From the NCBI GenBank assembly GCA_016180105.1, contig JACPBZ010000010.1, forward strand, positions 1-32,211: a DNA stretch of 32,211 nt, given 5' to 3'. Of this stretch, positions 1 through 7,382 are shown one piece after another (within the stretch, counting starts at the first letter, position 1; the number at the start of each line of letters is the position of its first letter). The notes below the pieces were generated by a model. It saw nothing but the letters and a program-made list of their open reading frames with translations, searched no databases and had not been told where the DNA came from. Position numbers and translations under genes: made by a program. The stretch comes from Candidatus Woesearchaeota archaeon (lineage in GTDB: Archaea; Nanobdellota; Nanobdellia; Woesearchaeales; UBA10216).

Positions 1-1
1 G

Positions 2-56
2 TGGGCCAAGTCGTGAGCGGCCGGCTGACCACAATCAAGAGCTTAAGACCGTGCAT
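2..56 (-). CDS. possible partial CDS running off the window edge (MHGLKLLIVVSRPLTTWP...)
   Basis: ATG (cat at 54-56) lies about 25 nt downstream of a TATA-like box (tataaat, about 80-86, minus direction); open to the window edge. Too short for a family call. Confidence 0.3.
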   Translation of the reverse strand, partial: MHGLKLLIVVSRPLTTWP

Positions 57-98
57 CCAGCAAAGCCAAATGCTGACAGTATAAATTCTTTTGCAGAA

Positions 99-290
99 CT
101 ACTTCTTTGCACTCATTTCAGTGTAGCCGCACTTGCCGCAGCTTATCCTGTTCGCGTGCTTCGCGAGAAAAACACCAGGGCCGCACTTGGGGCAGGAGCT
201 GGTCTTCCTTGACAAAGAGCCTCCCTTTGACTCGTACACTTTCCACACCTGCGTGGGCTTCCTGGCTTTTTTTTGCTTCTTTGCCATCAA
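99..290 (-). CDS. rps27ae: 30S ribosomal protein S27ae
   Basis: 63 aa, C4 zinc ribbon [26 protein letters not shown]. Confidence 0.93.
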   Translation of the reverse strand: MMAKKQKKARKPTQVWKVYESKGGSLSRKTSSCPKCGPGVFLAKHANRISCGKCGYTEMSAKK

Positions 291-293
291 TCA

Positions 294-608
294 TCACTCA
301 CTCTTGGGCGCTGCAGCCTTCTTTACCCTTGGACTGTTCCTTGCAATAATAACCTTGGACGCAAACGACTCAACAGCATCCCTTGACTTGTAAACGTGAG
401 CCTCCATCACAGACCTCCTTATCCCGAAGACAGGCTCAAGCTTCTGCACCACGACAAGAGACTCATCAGACTTGAGCGAAGGGGCAAGGAACTTCCTAAG
501 CTCGGCAAAACTCGGAGGCGCAGAGTCATAAACAACAACGCCCTTCAGCACAGCCCTGGACATCAGCGGCTGCTCGATTTTTTCAGAAACCTCAACATTA
601 AAAGTCAT
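294..608 (-). CDS. rps24e: 30S ribosomal protein S24e
   Basis: S24e-like sequence, next to S27ae as is usual in archaea. Confidence 0.88.
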   Translation of the reverse strand: MTFNVEVSEKIEQPLMSRAVLKGVVVYDSAPPSFAELRKFLAPSLKSDESLVVVQKLEPVFGIRRSVMEAHVYKSRDAVESFASKVIIARNSPRVKKAAAPKSE

Positions 609-622
609 TCAGCATCCCTCAA

Positions 623-805
623 TTACCGTATCTTGATTGCGAAATCGCCTTCCCTGCCAGCACCAGCTTTTTTAGCAAGGAATGATTTTTCCGGGTCAAT
701 CACGCTAATCCTGCCCTGCCACGTAGTCGCAAAGTCAGCATTGTGGCAAACCGGGCAATTGCCCTCTTCAACAAAAATCCTGCACTGCCTGCAAACACGC
801 TTCAT
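623..805 (-). CDS. spt4: transcription elongation factor Spt4 / RNA polymerase subunit RpoE''
   Basis: 60 aa, CRQC...CPVCHN zinc ribbon, ISVIDPEKSFLAKK; adjacent to rpoE'. Confidence 0.93.
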   Translation of the reverse strand: MKRVCRQCRIFVEEGNCPVCHNADFATTWQGRISVIDPEKSFLAKKAGAGREGDFAIKIR

Positions 806-806
806 T

Positions 807-1448
807 TTACTTTTTCTCCTTTTTCCCTTTTTCCTTTGCTTCCTTACCTTCCTTCTTTACAGCCTTCTCCTCGCCCTTTTCCTCCCTTGAAGAAACCTTG
901 GCAGAATCCTCCTCAATCCACTCAAGCTTGCCCAGGCCGGGCTGCCTCATCGTAAGGCCAATCTTTGGATTTGCAATGTCCTTGAAGCTCACTGCGATAA
1001 TCCTTGCCTTGCACTCATCCCCAACCTTCAATGTCCTCTTGGACTCCTTGCCTAGAAGCACCTTCTCGCCACCAAAGCTCACAAAATCATCCATCGCCTG
1101 GCTGATGTGAATCATACCATCAACAAGGCCAATGTTAATAAATGCCCCAAAATCAGCAATGTCCTTAATCCTGCCCAGGACAACCTCCTGAAGCTCAGGC
1201 CTGAACGTAAGCAGCTCAAAATCGCAATCGTAATACGTGGAGCCATCGCCTGGGATTATCACGCCCTCCCTGTGCTCCTTGAGGCCGGAAACACCCAGCA
1301 CTATGCCCAAGTCCTTTGAGATATAACCCTCATAGCTCTTCTTCAGCATCTCAAGAATGGCATCGCCAGTCTGAAGCCCGAAGAGATTCGGGGTAACCCG
1401 AACGTGGTCTCGAACATGAACCCTGTAAAACAAACCAGTGCACCTCAA
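807..1448 (-). CDS. rpoE1: DNA-directed RNA polymerase subunit E' (Rpo7) with Lys/Glu-rich C-terminal tail
   Basis: N-terminal Rpo7 domain plus S1 domain (VVLGRIKDIADFGAFINIGLVDGMIHISQ); low-complexity charged tail. Confidence 0.95.
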   Translation of the reverse strand: MRCTGLFYRVHVRDHVRVTPNLFGLQTGDAILEMLKKSYEGYISKDLGIVLGVSGLKEHREGVIIPGDGSTYYDCDFELLTFRPELQEVVLGRIKDIADFGAFINIGLVDGMIHISQAMDDFVSFGGEKVLLGKESKRTLKVGDECKARIIAVSFKDIANPKIGLTMRQPGLGKLEWIEEDSAKVSSREEKGEEKAVKKEGKEAKEKGKKEKK

Positions 1449-1843
1449 TCAATCATTACATAACGCTTCTGCCTAACGAGAGCAACCCTGACACCAATAG
1501 ACTTGAGTCGCCTCTTGAGCTCCCTATCCTGCGTTGCAACAACAACGTCCTTGTCGGCAGAAGCAAGCTCAAGGAGGGCTTTATCAGCGCTTTTAAAAAC
1601 TTTTCGGGTTTTCAGCACCCTGACGTCCCTTGCCTTAAGGAGCTGAAGGCCAAGCCTGGCCGCCCTCCTGTCCTTAAGGGAAACCTTCTCACCTGCCGCA
1701 AGGGCACTCAGCTCAGCAATTACTGCCTCTGGAACAGCAAGCTCGTGACTGAACTCACAAGCCCTTTCAAGCCCGGCAAACACGTCAACCTTAAACTGGC
1801 CGGGAGCAAGCAAAAAATTAGTGTCCAGCAAGACAAGCACCAT
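1445..1843 (-). CDS. Fcf1/VapC9-like PIN-domain nuclease
   Basis: MVLVLLDTNFLL... with downstream acidic residues (ADKDVVVATQDRELKRRLK); start set to 1843 after MRISLIYQFLKVRA; overlaps rpoE'. Confidence 0.82.
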   Translation of the reverse strand: MVLVLLDTNFLLAPGQFKVDVFAGLERACEFSHELAVPEAVIAELSALAAGEKVSLKDRRAARLGLQLLKARDVRVLKTRKVFKSADKALLELASADKDVVVATQDRELKRRLKSIGVRVALVRQKRYVMID

Positions 1844-1917
1844 AGCACGGACTTTCAGGAATTGGTATATAAGACTTATGCGCAAAATTTAAAATTGACT
1901 GCTGAACGCGAAGCAGG

Positions 1918-2457
1918 ATGCAAGAAGGCCCAGGCCAAATCCAAAACTCAAAGCCGTATCTTATCGACGGTGCAAAAATCTCAGCTTACGATACACAAAA
2001 TCAGGGAGGCACAGGCCCCGTAGACTGGCACGAAAGCAACTTTGCAGAATACCTCCTTTCGGAAAGCTCAACATTCAGCACCTACGTGAGCGAATCATCA
2101 GTCAAACTTGAGGAAATCGCACTTGACAACGCAGGAGACTCCATAATCTCGCTGACACTTACCGAAAAATTCCTGTCCCGCAACAGAAAGCCAAGCCGCA
2201 TAACAACCAAACTAGCATACAACGGCAGGGAATTCCTCGTCATCCAACAAGGACTGCTTGAAGAGAACGAACGCAGCGTGACAGTAACACTTGAACGTCC
2301 CGGAAAAAAAGAGAAATATGGCAAATTCGCCATTACAGCAGCGGAAATGCTCGTAATCGAATATGAGAGCAGATACCAGCAGCAAATGAGCTACACAAGG
2401 CTCGAAGACCTGATAGCAACGCAACTCGCGAACTGGACAAACAGGCAGATTGCATAA
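1918..2457 (+). CDS. hypothetical protein
   Basis: 179 aa ORF with upstream TATA (ggtatataag, about 1863-1872), divergent from the PIN gene. Confidence 0.6.
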   Translation: MQEGPGQIQNSKPYLIDGAKISAYDTQNQGGTGPVDWHESNFAEYLLSESSTFSTYVSESSVKLEEIALDNAGDSIISLTLTEKFLSRNRKPSRITTKLAYNGREFLVIQQGLLEENERSVTVTLERPGKKEKYGKFAITAAEMLVIEYESRYQQQMSYTRLEDLIATQLANWTNRQIA

Positions 2458-2468
2458 AAATTGAGAAA

Positions 2469-3245
2469 TTACGCCTCGAGGAACTTCACAAGCTTCTGGT
2501 CCTTCGAAATCTCTTCTTCAATGGCGGTCTTCACGTCCTTCTGCTGAAGGAGAACATTGAGGAACCTCGTGGCAGTCCTCTTCGTCAGGATGCTTTCAAG
2601 GGCGGCTGCAAGACGCTCAGGCTGCTTCAAGGTTGAATTCCTCAAAAGCTCAACCAGCAGCTGCTCGTTCTGCTTCCTGCTGAAAAGCCTTGCCGCAACG
2701 TCCTGCTGCAAGAGCTGCTTCAGCAACTGCTCCTTGTTATGATGAGTAAGGGACTTATGCTTACCATCAGCATCCTTGCCCACAATGGAAGCAATGGACG
2801 CGGGATTTGCCATAAGCGCGAACTTCATCAACTGAAGGCACCTAATGATAGGGCTGCGGTAATTCTGTCTGTCAAGCTGCGCAACAACATCCCGGAGAAC
2901 ATCCTGAAAACCGACCACTGAAATTCCGGGAAGCAAAACGTGCGAAGTCGTCACAAGAACCTTCCCATAATCAGAATCCTGGCCAAGGCAGTCCCTAATC
3001 GTGCGCTGGACAGCAGCAACAACATTCGAATCATTAAACTTGCGAAGCAACTCGGCCTTGTCACGGTCATTAGCCAAGGCAGCCGGCGACACGGAGCAGT
3101 TCAGCTCAACGTGCTGAACCAAAGGCTGGCCCCTCTGCCTTATCGCAACAATGTCCACAACCCTGTTATTCGCATTGACGTCAGAAACAGTGAAAAAACC
3201 CTGCCGGTTAAGCCACAAGTTAACAATATCCTTTTCAGGACTCAT
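2469..3245 (-). CDS. hypothetical protein with possible restriction-endonuclease-like N-terminal fold
   Basis: ORF from MSPEKDIVNLWLNRQGFFTVSDV...RVVDIVAIR...VQHVELNCS; D...E-x-N arrangement resembles PD-(D/E)xK; TATA (ttatataaag) upstream on the minus strand. Confidence 0.6.
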   Translation of the reverse strand: MSPEKDIVNLWLNRQGFFTVSDVNANNRVVDIVAIRQRGQPLVQHVELNCSVSPAALANDRDKAELLRKFNDSNVVAAVQRTIRDCLGQDSDYGKVLVTTSHVLLPGISVVGFQDVLRDVVAQLDRQNYRSPIIRCLQLMKFALMANPASIASIVGKDADGKHKSLTHHNKEQLLKQLLQQDVAARLFSRKQNEQLLVELLRNSTLKQPERLAAALESILTKRTATRFLNVLLQQKDVKTAIEEEISKDQKLVKFLEA

Positions 3246-3457
3246 TGCAAACCACCCACCACTCCTTGCAAGAGAATTGCGGCTTATATAAAGTTTTTCA
3301 CTCGACGAGAAAATTAGGATTTTTTCGCGATAATCGACTGCGCCAGGGTTTCGGAAGAAACTGTTTCCCAAATGCCGCCGTGGCTATCTAAACTGCCAGA
3401 AAAACATACCCGCCGCGTTTCGATAAGTATTTAAAGCTTGCAAATAAATTGGTTCTC

Positions 3458-3679
3458 ATGGACAAGAAGATATACAACTTTACAGTTATAATAGAGAAAG
3501 ACGAGGACGGCTACTATGTTGGCAGCGTTCCTTCCCTAAAAGGGTGCCATACGCAGGGCAAGACTATGGACGAACTCATGAAAAACGTCAAAGAAGCGAT
3601 AGAGCTATGCCTGGAAGTTGAAAAAGAAATTCCGCAGGAGAGCTTCGTTGGCATACAACAAGTGCAAGTTATGGCATGA
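3458..3679 (+). CDS. hicB: HicB-family antitoxin
   Basis: FTVIIEKDEDGYYVGSVPSLKGCHTQGKTMDELMKNVKEAIEL; TATA (tatttaaa) about 25 nt upstream of the ATG. Confidence 0.92.
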   Translation: MDKKIYNFTVIIEKDEDGYYVGSVPSLKGCHTQGKTMDELMKNVKEAIELCLEVEKEIPQESFVGIQQVQVMA

Positions 3680-3897
3680 AACTTCCCTTATTATCCGCGG
3701 AAGAACTCATACGCATTCTGAAGAAGCTAGGAGTTGAAGAGATTAGGCAAAAAGGCAGCCACAGATTTTTCAGGCATCCTGATGGACGCTCTACTGTTGT
3801 ACCCGTTCATTCCGGCAGGGATATTGGCAGGGGATTATTAAGAAAAAGACTCAACGAAATTGAGCTAAGCAGGGAAAACTTCTTGAAACAGATTTAG
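3676..3897 (+). CDS. hicA: HicA-family mRNA interferase toxin
   Basis: KKLGVEEIRQKGSHRFFRHPDGRSTVVPVH with the catalytic His region; ATGA overlap with hicB. Confidence 0.92.
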   Translation: MKLPLLSAEELIRILKKLGVEEIRQKGSHRFFRHPDGRSTVVPVHSGRDIGRGLLRKRLNEIELSRENFLKQI

Positions 3898-3941
3898 CCG
3901 GAAAAGTTTTAAACCTGCAACCGTTTCCGCACGATACGCCA

Positions 3942-4568
3942 ATGAAACTGCTCTTCATAGAAACCAAGGCAAAAGCCGACATCGAGCTGCCGCAGAAAGT
4001 AATGGCAAAGCTGCCACAAAGGCTATGCCTTGCTGCAAGCGTGCAGTTCTCTGACCAACTCCCAAAGATTCAGCAGCAACTGAAAAAGCACGGAATAGAC
4101 TCATCCCTCCTCAAGGCAAGGCACTCAAAGCACATTGGCCAAATCCTGGGCTGCGGCTACAGCAAAATGGAATTTGACGCAGACAACACGAACGCATTCC
4201 TCTACATTGGAGACGGAATGTTCCACCCCGAAGCACTGCTTCTCGGCAGCGACAAGGACGTCTACACGTTCGACCCCTCCACGAAAGAATTCAAAAAACT
4301 GGGAAGGCAGTGGGCTGAAAGGATAAGGAAAAAAGAGAAAGGCGCGCTGCTTGCATTTTTGCACGCCGACCGAGTTGGAGTAGTCATCACGGTAAAGCCC
4401 GGCCAGCTAGGAGTGCAGGTTGCACTGAAGGAAGTTTTTGGATTGCAGCAACAATTCCCGGAGAAAGAATTCTTCTACCTCGTGTACGACACCATAGACT
4501 TTATGCAACTTGAAAACTTCCCGTTCGTACAGTGCTTCGTCAACACCGCCAAAGGCCCTATGTCCTGA
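3942..4568 (+). CDS. truncated Dph2-like diphthamide synthase homologue
   Basis: IGQILGCGYSK, FLYIGDGMFHPEALLL, QLENFPFVQCFVNTA match Dph2 domains 2 and 3; 208 aa versus about 340 aa for canonical archaeal Dph2. Confidence 0.8.
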   Translation: MKLLFIETKAKADIELPQKVMAKLPQRLCLAASVQFSDQLPKIQQQLKKHGIDSSLLKARHSKHIGQILGCGYSKMEFDADNTNAFLYIGDGMFHPEALLLGSDKDVYTFDPSTKEFKKLGRQWAERIRKKEKGALLAFLHADRVGVVITVKPGQLGVQVALKEVFGLQQQFPEKEFFYLVYDTIDFMQLENFPFVQCFVNTAKGPMS

Positions 4569-5541
4569 TGCGGCCCTGAGAACCCGAAATCCCTGACAAA
4601 AGCGAATAAGCAAAAGCAGAGCCTGCAACTGAAGCCTGCTCAGCCAGCGCAGGGCCAAAGTCAAAAAGGGGCTTCTTTTCATAGCTTACGTACCTTACCT
4701 CATCAAGGCCTGTCTCGGCCAGGAGCCATTCCTCAGCTTCTTTCTTCCCGCCAAGCCCATCAACAAGGCCGAGGCCCATCGCCTCGGAACCAAGGAACAC
4801 CCGTGCCGTGGCAATCGCTGCGATAGTTTCATTTCCTTCAATGCCCCTGTTGTCTATGACGCTTTGAAGAAAATACCCGTGCATCTGCCGCAATCCAGAA
4901 ATCAGCAACTCGCGCTCCTCGCCAGTCAAGTTACGGAAAGGACTGCCAGTGTCCTTAAATTTTCCAGAAACAACGCGCTCATAGTCAACGCCGTGCTGGC
5001 TCAGGAATTCCGAAAACTCAAGATAAGCCCCTGTCACGCCGACACTTCCAGTCAGCGAAACAGGACTTGCAACAACATAATCTGCACCGGAAGCTACCCA
5101 ATAAGCCCCGGAAGTCCCAATATCCCTGATTAACGCAACAGTAGGCTTTTCAGAACCCTGGACAGCCTTCATTACTTCCTCACTGGCAACCGGCGAGCCG
5201 CCCGGCGAATTGATTTCAACCAGGATGCCCTTCACCCGCGAATCGCCTTCAGCACGGTCAATCATTGAAACAATCTCATCTGGACGGGCAGGGCTTTCAA
5301 GAAAACCGGCACCTTCGCCAATAACACCAAAAACCCTTATCACCGCAACCTTTCCCTGCGAAGCTGAGCCAACCAAGCCAACAACCACCGCAACGAGAAC
5401 AGCAAAAAAGAGAAAAACTGAGCCGCCAACAAGGAACCATTTGACAGGAAAACCTTTTTTCACCGCAGGCACCGGAGCAAGAATAATTCTTTTTTCAGGC
5501 ATTTCAGCGCTAAAGCAAGCACTGTTTAAGTAAATTTCCAT
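4558..5541 (-). CDS. sppA: signal peptide peptidase SppA (S49 family)
   Basis: N-terminal TM then EINSPGGSPVASEEV, DIGTSGAYWVASGADYVVASP, LTGSVGV. Confidence 0.92.
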   Translation of the reverse strand: MEIYLNSACFSAEMPEKRIILAPVPAVKKGFPVKWFLVGGSVFLFFAVLVAVVVGLVGSASQGKVAVIRVFGVIGEGAGFLESPARPDEIVSMIDRAEGDSRVKGILVEINSPGGSPVASEEVMKAVQGSEKPTVALIRDIGTSGAYWVASGADYVVASPVSLTGSVGVTGAYLEFSEFLSQHGVDYERVVSGKFKDTGSPFRNLTGEERELLISGLRQMHGYFLQSVIDNRGIEGNETIAAIATARVFLGSEAMGLGLVDGLGGKKEAEEWLLAETGLDEVRYVSYEKKPLFDFGPALAEQASVAGSAFAYSLLSGISGSQGRIRT

Positions 5542-5596
5542 AATCGCGATGGGGCACGCACAAAGTTTTATAAAGCGCCATCAGATGCAAACAGTC

Positions 5597-5938
5597 ATGA
5601 GCCAGAAGAAAGAGCAAATGGAAAGGCAAGAGCAGCTTGCCGAGGAAATCAGAAGGGCAAAACTGCCAAGAGGCACTCAAGTTTTTGGCATAGTAGACCA
5701 GCTGCTTGGCGGGACAAGAATGAGAGTCAAATGCCTTGACGGCAAACTCAGGATATGCCGCATACCGGGAAGATTCAAGAGAATGCTCTGGGTAAGGGCC
5801 GGCGACACGGTCCTTGTGGAGCCGTGGGAGCTATCCGGCCACGAAAGAGGCGACGTCCTTTACAAGTACAGCAAAGCCCAGCTCCAGTATCTCAGAAACA
5901 AGGGAATGATAAAAGAGCAGGCATTTGAGGAATTTTAA
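5597..5938 (+). CDS. eif1a: translation initiation factor aIF-1A
   Basis: RGTQVFGIVDQLLGGTRMRVKCLDGKLRICRIPGRFKRMLWVRAGDTVLVEPWE; TATA (ttttataaag) about 27 nt upstream of ATG 5597. Confidence 0.95.
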   Translation: MSQKKEQMERQEQLAEEIRRAKLPRGTQVFGIVDQLLGGTRMRVKCLDGKLRICRIPGRFKRMLWVRAGDTVLVEPWELSGHERGDVLYKYSKAQLQYLRNKGMIKEQAFEEF

Positions 5939-6015
5939 AACTGCAACCTGTCAGTAACTACTTTAAAATAACTACTCATCAAAAAATTTATATAGTTGCG
6001 GCTGCCAGGAAAACG

Positions 6016-6498
6016 ATGATGTTTCAAGGCAGGGTTCTAACAGAGTTGATTGCGCTTTCAGCATTTCTCGCCACAATAGTAATGGCTGTCCGGGGAGGCT
6101 TCACATACCCTGTTGAGCTTGCAATACTGGCAATGCTTGGCATACTGCTCATCGCATCACTCGTTCCTAAGAAGGATGATGCTGCAGCGTCCCTCACATT
6201 AATGCTTCTATTCCTTGCAGTCATTGCAAACGTGGCCTACCTTTACAGCGTTGCCGGCTACCTGAACCTTGCAAGGCTTGGAACGCTTGGCTTGGCACTG
6301 ATTGGCTTTTTCATATCAGGCTCAAGCATGCTGACGCAGCCAGTGCCGCCCGGACTCACATTGGAGGCCAAAAGGCTAATCGCTGCAGAGAAATCGCTTA
6401 GCGCGGCAAGGGAAAGGCTTGAGGCCGTCAAGGAATCCATTCCTGCAAGGGCAAGAAAAGGAAAGCGAACAGCAAATCCCAAGCGCAGGAAGCGATAA
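6016..6498 (+). CDS. hypothetical multi-TM membrane protein with basic C-terminal tail
   Basis: Several hydrophobic segments; TATA (tttatata) upstream. Confidence 0.65.
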   Translation: MMFQGRVLTELIALSAFLATIVMAVRGGFTYPVELAILAMLGILLIASLVPKKDDAAASLTLMLLFLAVIANVAYLYSVAGYLNLARLGTLGLALIGFFISGSSMLTQPVPPGLTLEAKRLIAAEKSLSAARERLEAVKESIPARARKGKRTANPKRRKR

Positions 6499-6533
6499 AA
6501 TCATTCAGGAAGTTCCCTTCCGGAACTACAGTT

Positions 6534-7019
6534 TTATCCCCGCTTCTTTAAATTTGCCTTAAGCGCTGGCACAATCAGGGATGCTATCATAAATGCTGCC
6601 CCAACTGTGAGAAGGCTATCCGCAAGGTTGAACGCAGGCCAGGGCCTCACGTAAATAAAGTCCGTCACTGCCCCGCGAAAAATCCTGTCTATGGTGTTGC
6701 CTGCCATTCCGGAAATGATGAGGATTGCGCTAATTCTCTGGACGCCGTGAAGCTTCCCGTAGTAAAACAGGAAAACAAAAATGGCCACAATGGCCAGCGC
6801 GGCGAGATACGCGCTGCTGCCCCTCATAAGTCCAAAAAGAGTGCCTGTGTTCGTAATATTCACGATTTCAACGCCTGGAAGCCGCAGAATCGCAGTTCCT
6901 GATGGGGAAAGCGACCTTACAACTGCCTTCAAAGCCTGATCAGCCGCAACAAGCGCGACTACTGCGAGAATAGGAACTAACGCAGTAAACCTCCCGGGCT
7001 TAGCTCTGGAGTTCACCAT
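6534..7019 (-). CDS. lspA: lipoprotein signal peptidase (signal peptidase II, LspA family)
   Basis: Conserved ADQALKAVV, GNTIDRIFRGAVTDFI and FNLADS (both catalytic Asp motifs); four hydrophobic segments. Confidence 0.88.
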   Translation of the reverse strand: MVNSRAKPGRFTALVPILAVVALVAADQALKAVVRSLSPSGTAILRLPGVEIVNITNTGTLFGLMRGSSAYLAALAIVAIFVFLFYYGKLHGVQRISAILIISGMAGNTIDRIFRGAVTDFIYVRPWPAFNLADSLLTVGAAFMIASLIVPALKANLKKRG

Positions 7020-7381
7020 CCACCCCTCTTCTTGAAATCCTGGTCCAACTGAATGTACCTTTCAATGTTGGCCAGCCTCTGGTTCAGGGCTTCCAAGGCA
7101 GACTTAATTGCGTCAAGCTTTGCAGAGACAACCTCGATATCCTTGTTTGCGGCATAGGAACGCTCCTGCTGGAACGCCTCCATTTGAGGCCTCTGGCTGC
7201 CAAATTGCTGAAACTGCCCGCCCATCCCCGGCTGCTGCTCATAAGGAGCAGGCCCAAGCCCTAAGCCAAGATCCTGTCCCGGCTGTGCCATCGGCTGCCC
7301 AAACCCGCCCAAGCCAAGGTTATCGCTCAGGCCCAGGTCATCCTTTCTCTTCCAAGGCAAAAGCTTCCCAAAAATACCCAT
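7013..7381 (-). CDS. hypothetical Gln/Gly/Pro-rich protein with C-terminal coiled coil
   Basis: MGIFGKLLPWKRKDD...QQPGMGGQFQQFG...KLDAIKSALEALNQRLANIERYI; Shine-Dalgarno GAGAGGTGG upstream; overlaps lspA. Confidence 0.65.
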   Translation of the reverse strand: MGIFGKLLPWKRKDDLGLSDNLGLGGFGQPMAQPGQDLGLGLGPAPYEQQPGMGGQFQQFGSQRPQMEAFQQERSYAANKDIEVVSAKLDAIKSALEALNQRLANIERYIQLDQDFKKRGGW

Positions 7382-7382
7382 C

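Noticed and set aside
396-890. 164-aa plus-strand ORF
   Set aside because: Antisense to S24e, Spt4 and the rpoE' end; composition bias consistent with antisense reading.
6511-6527. AGTTCC-CTTCC-GGAACT hairpin between convergent genes
   Set aside because: Only a 6-bp stem; may assist termination but too weak to claim.
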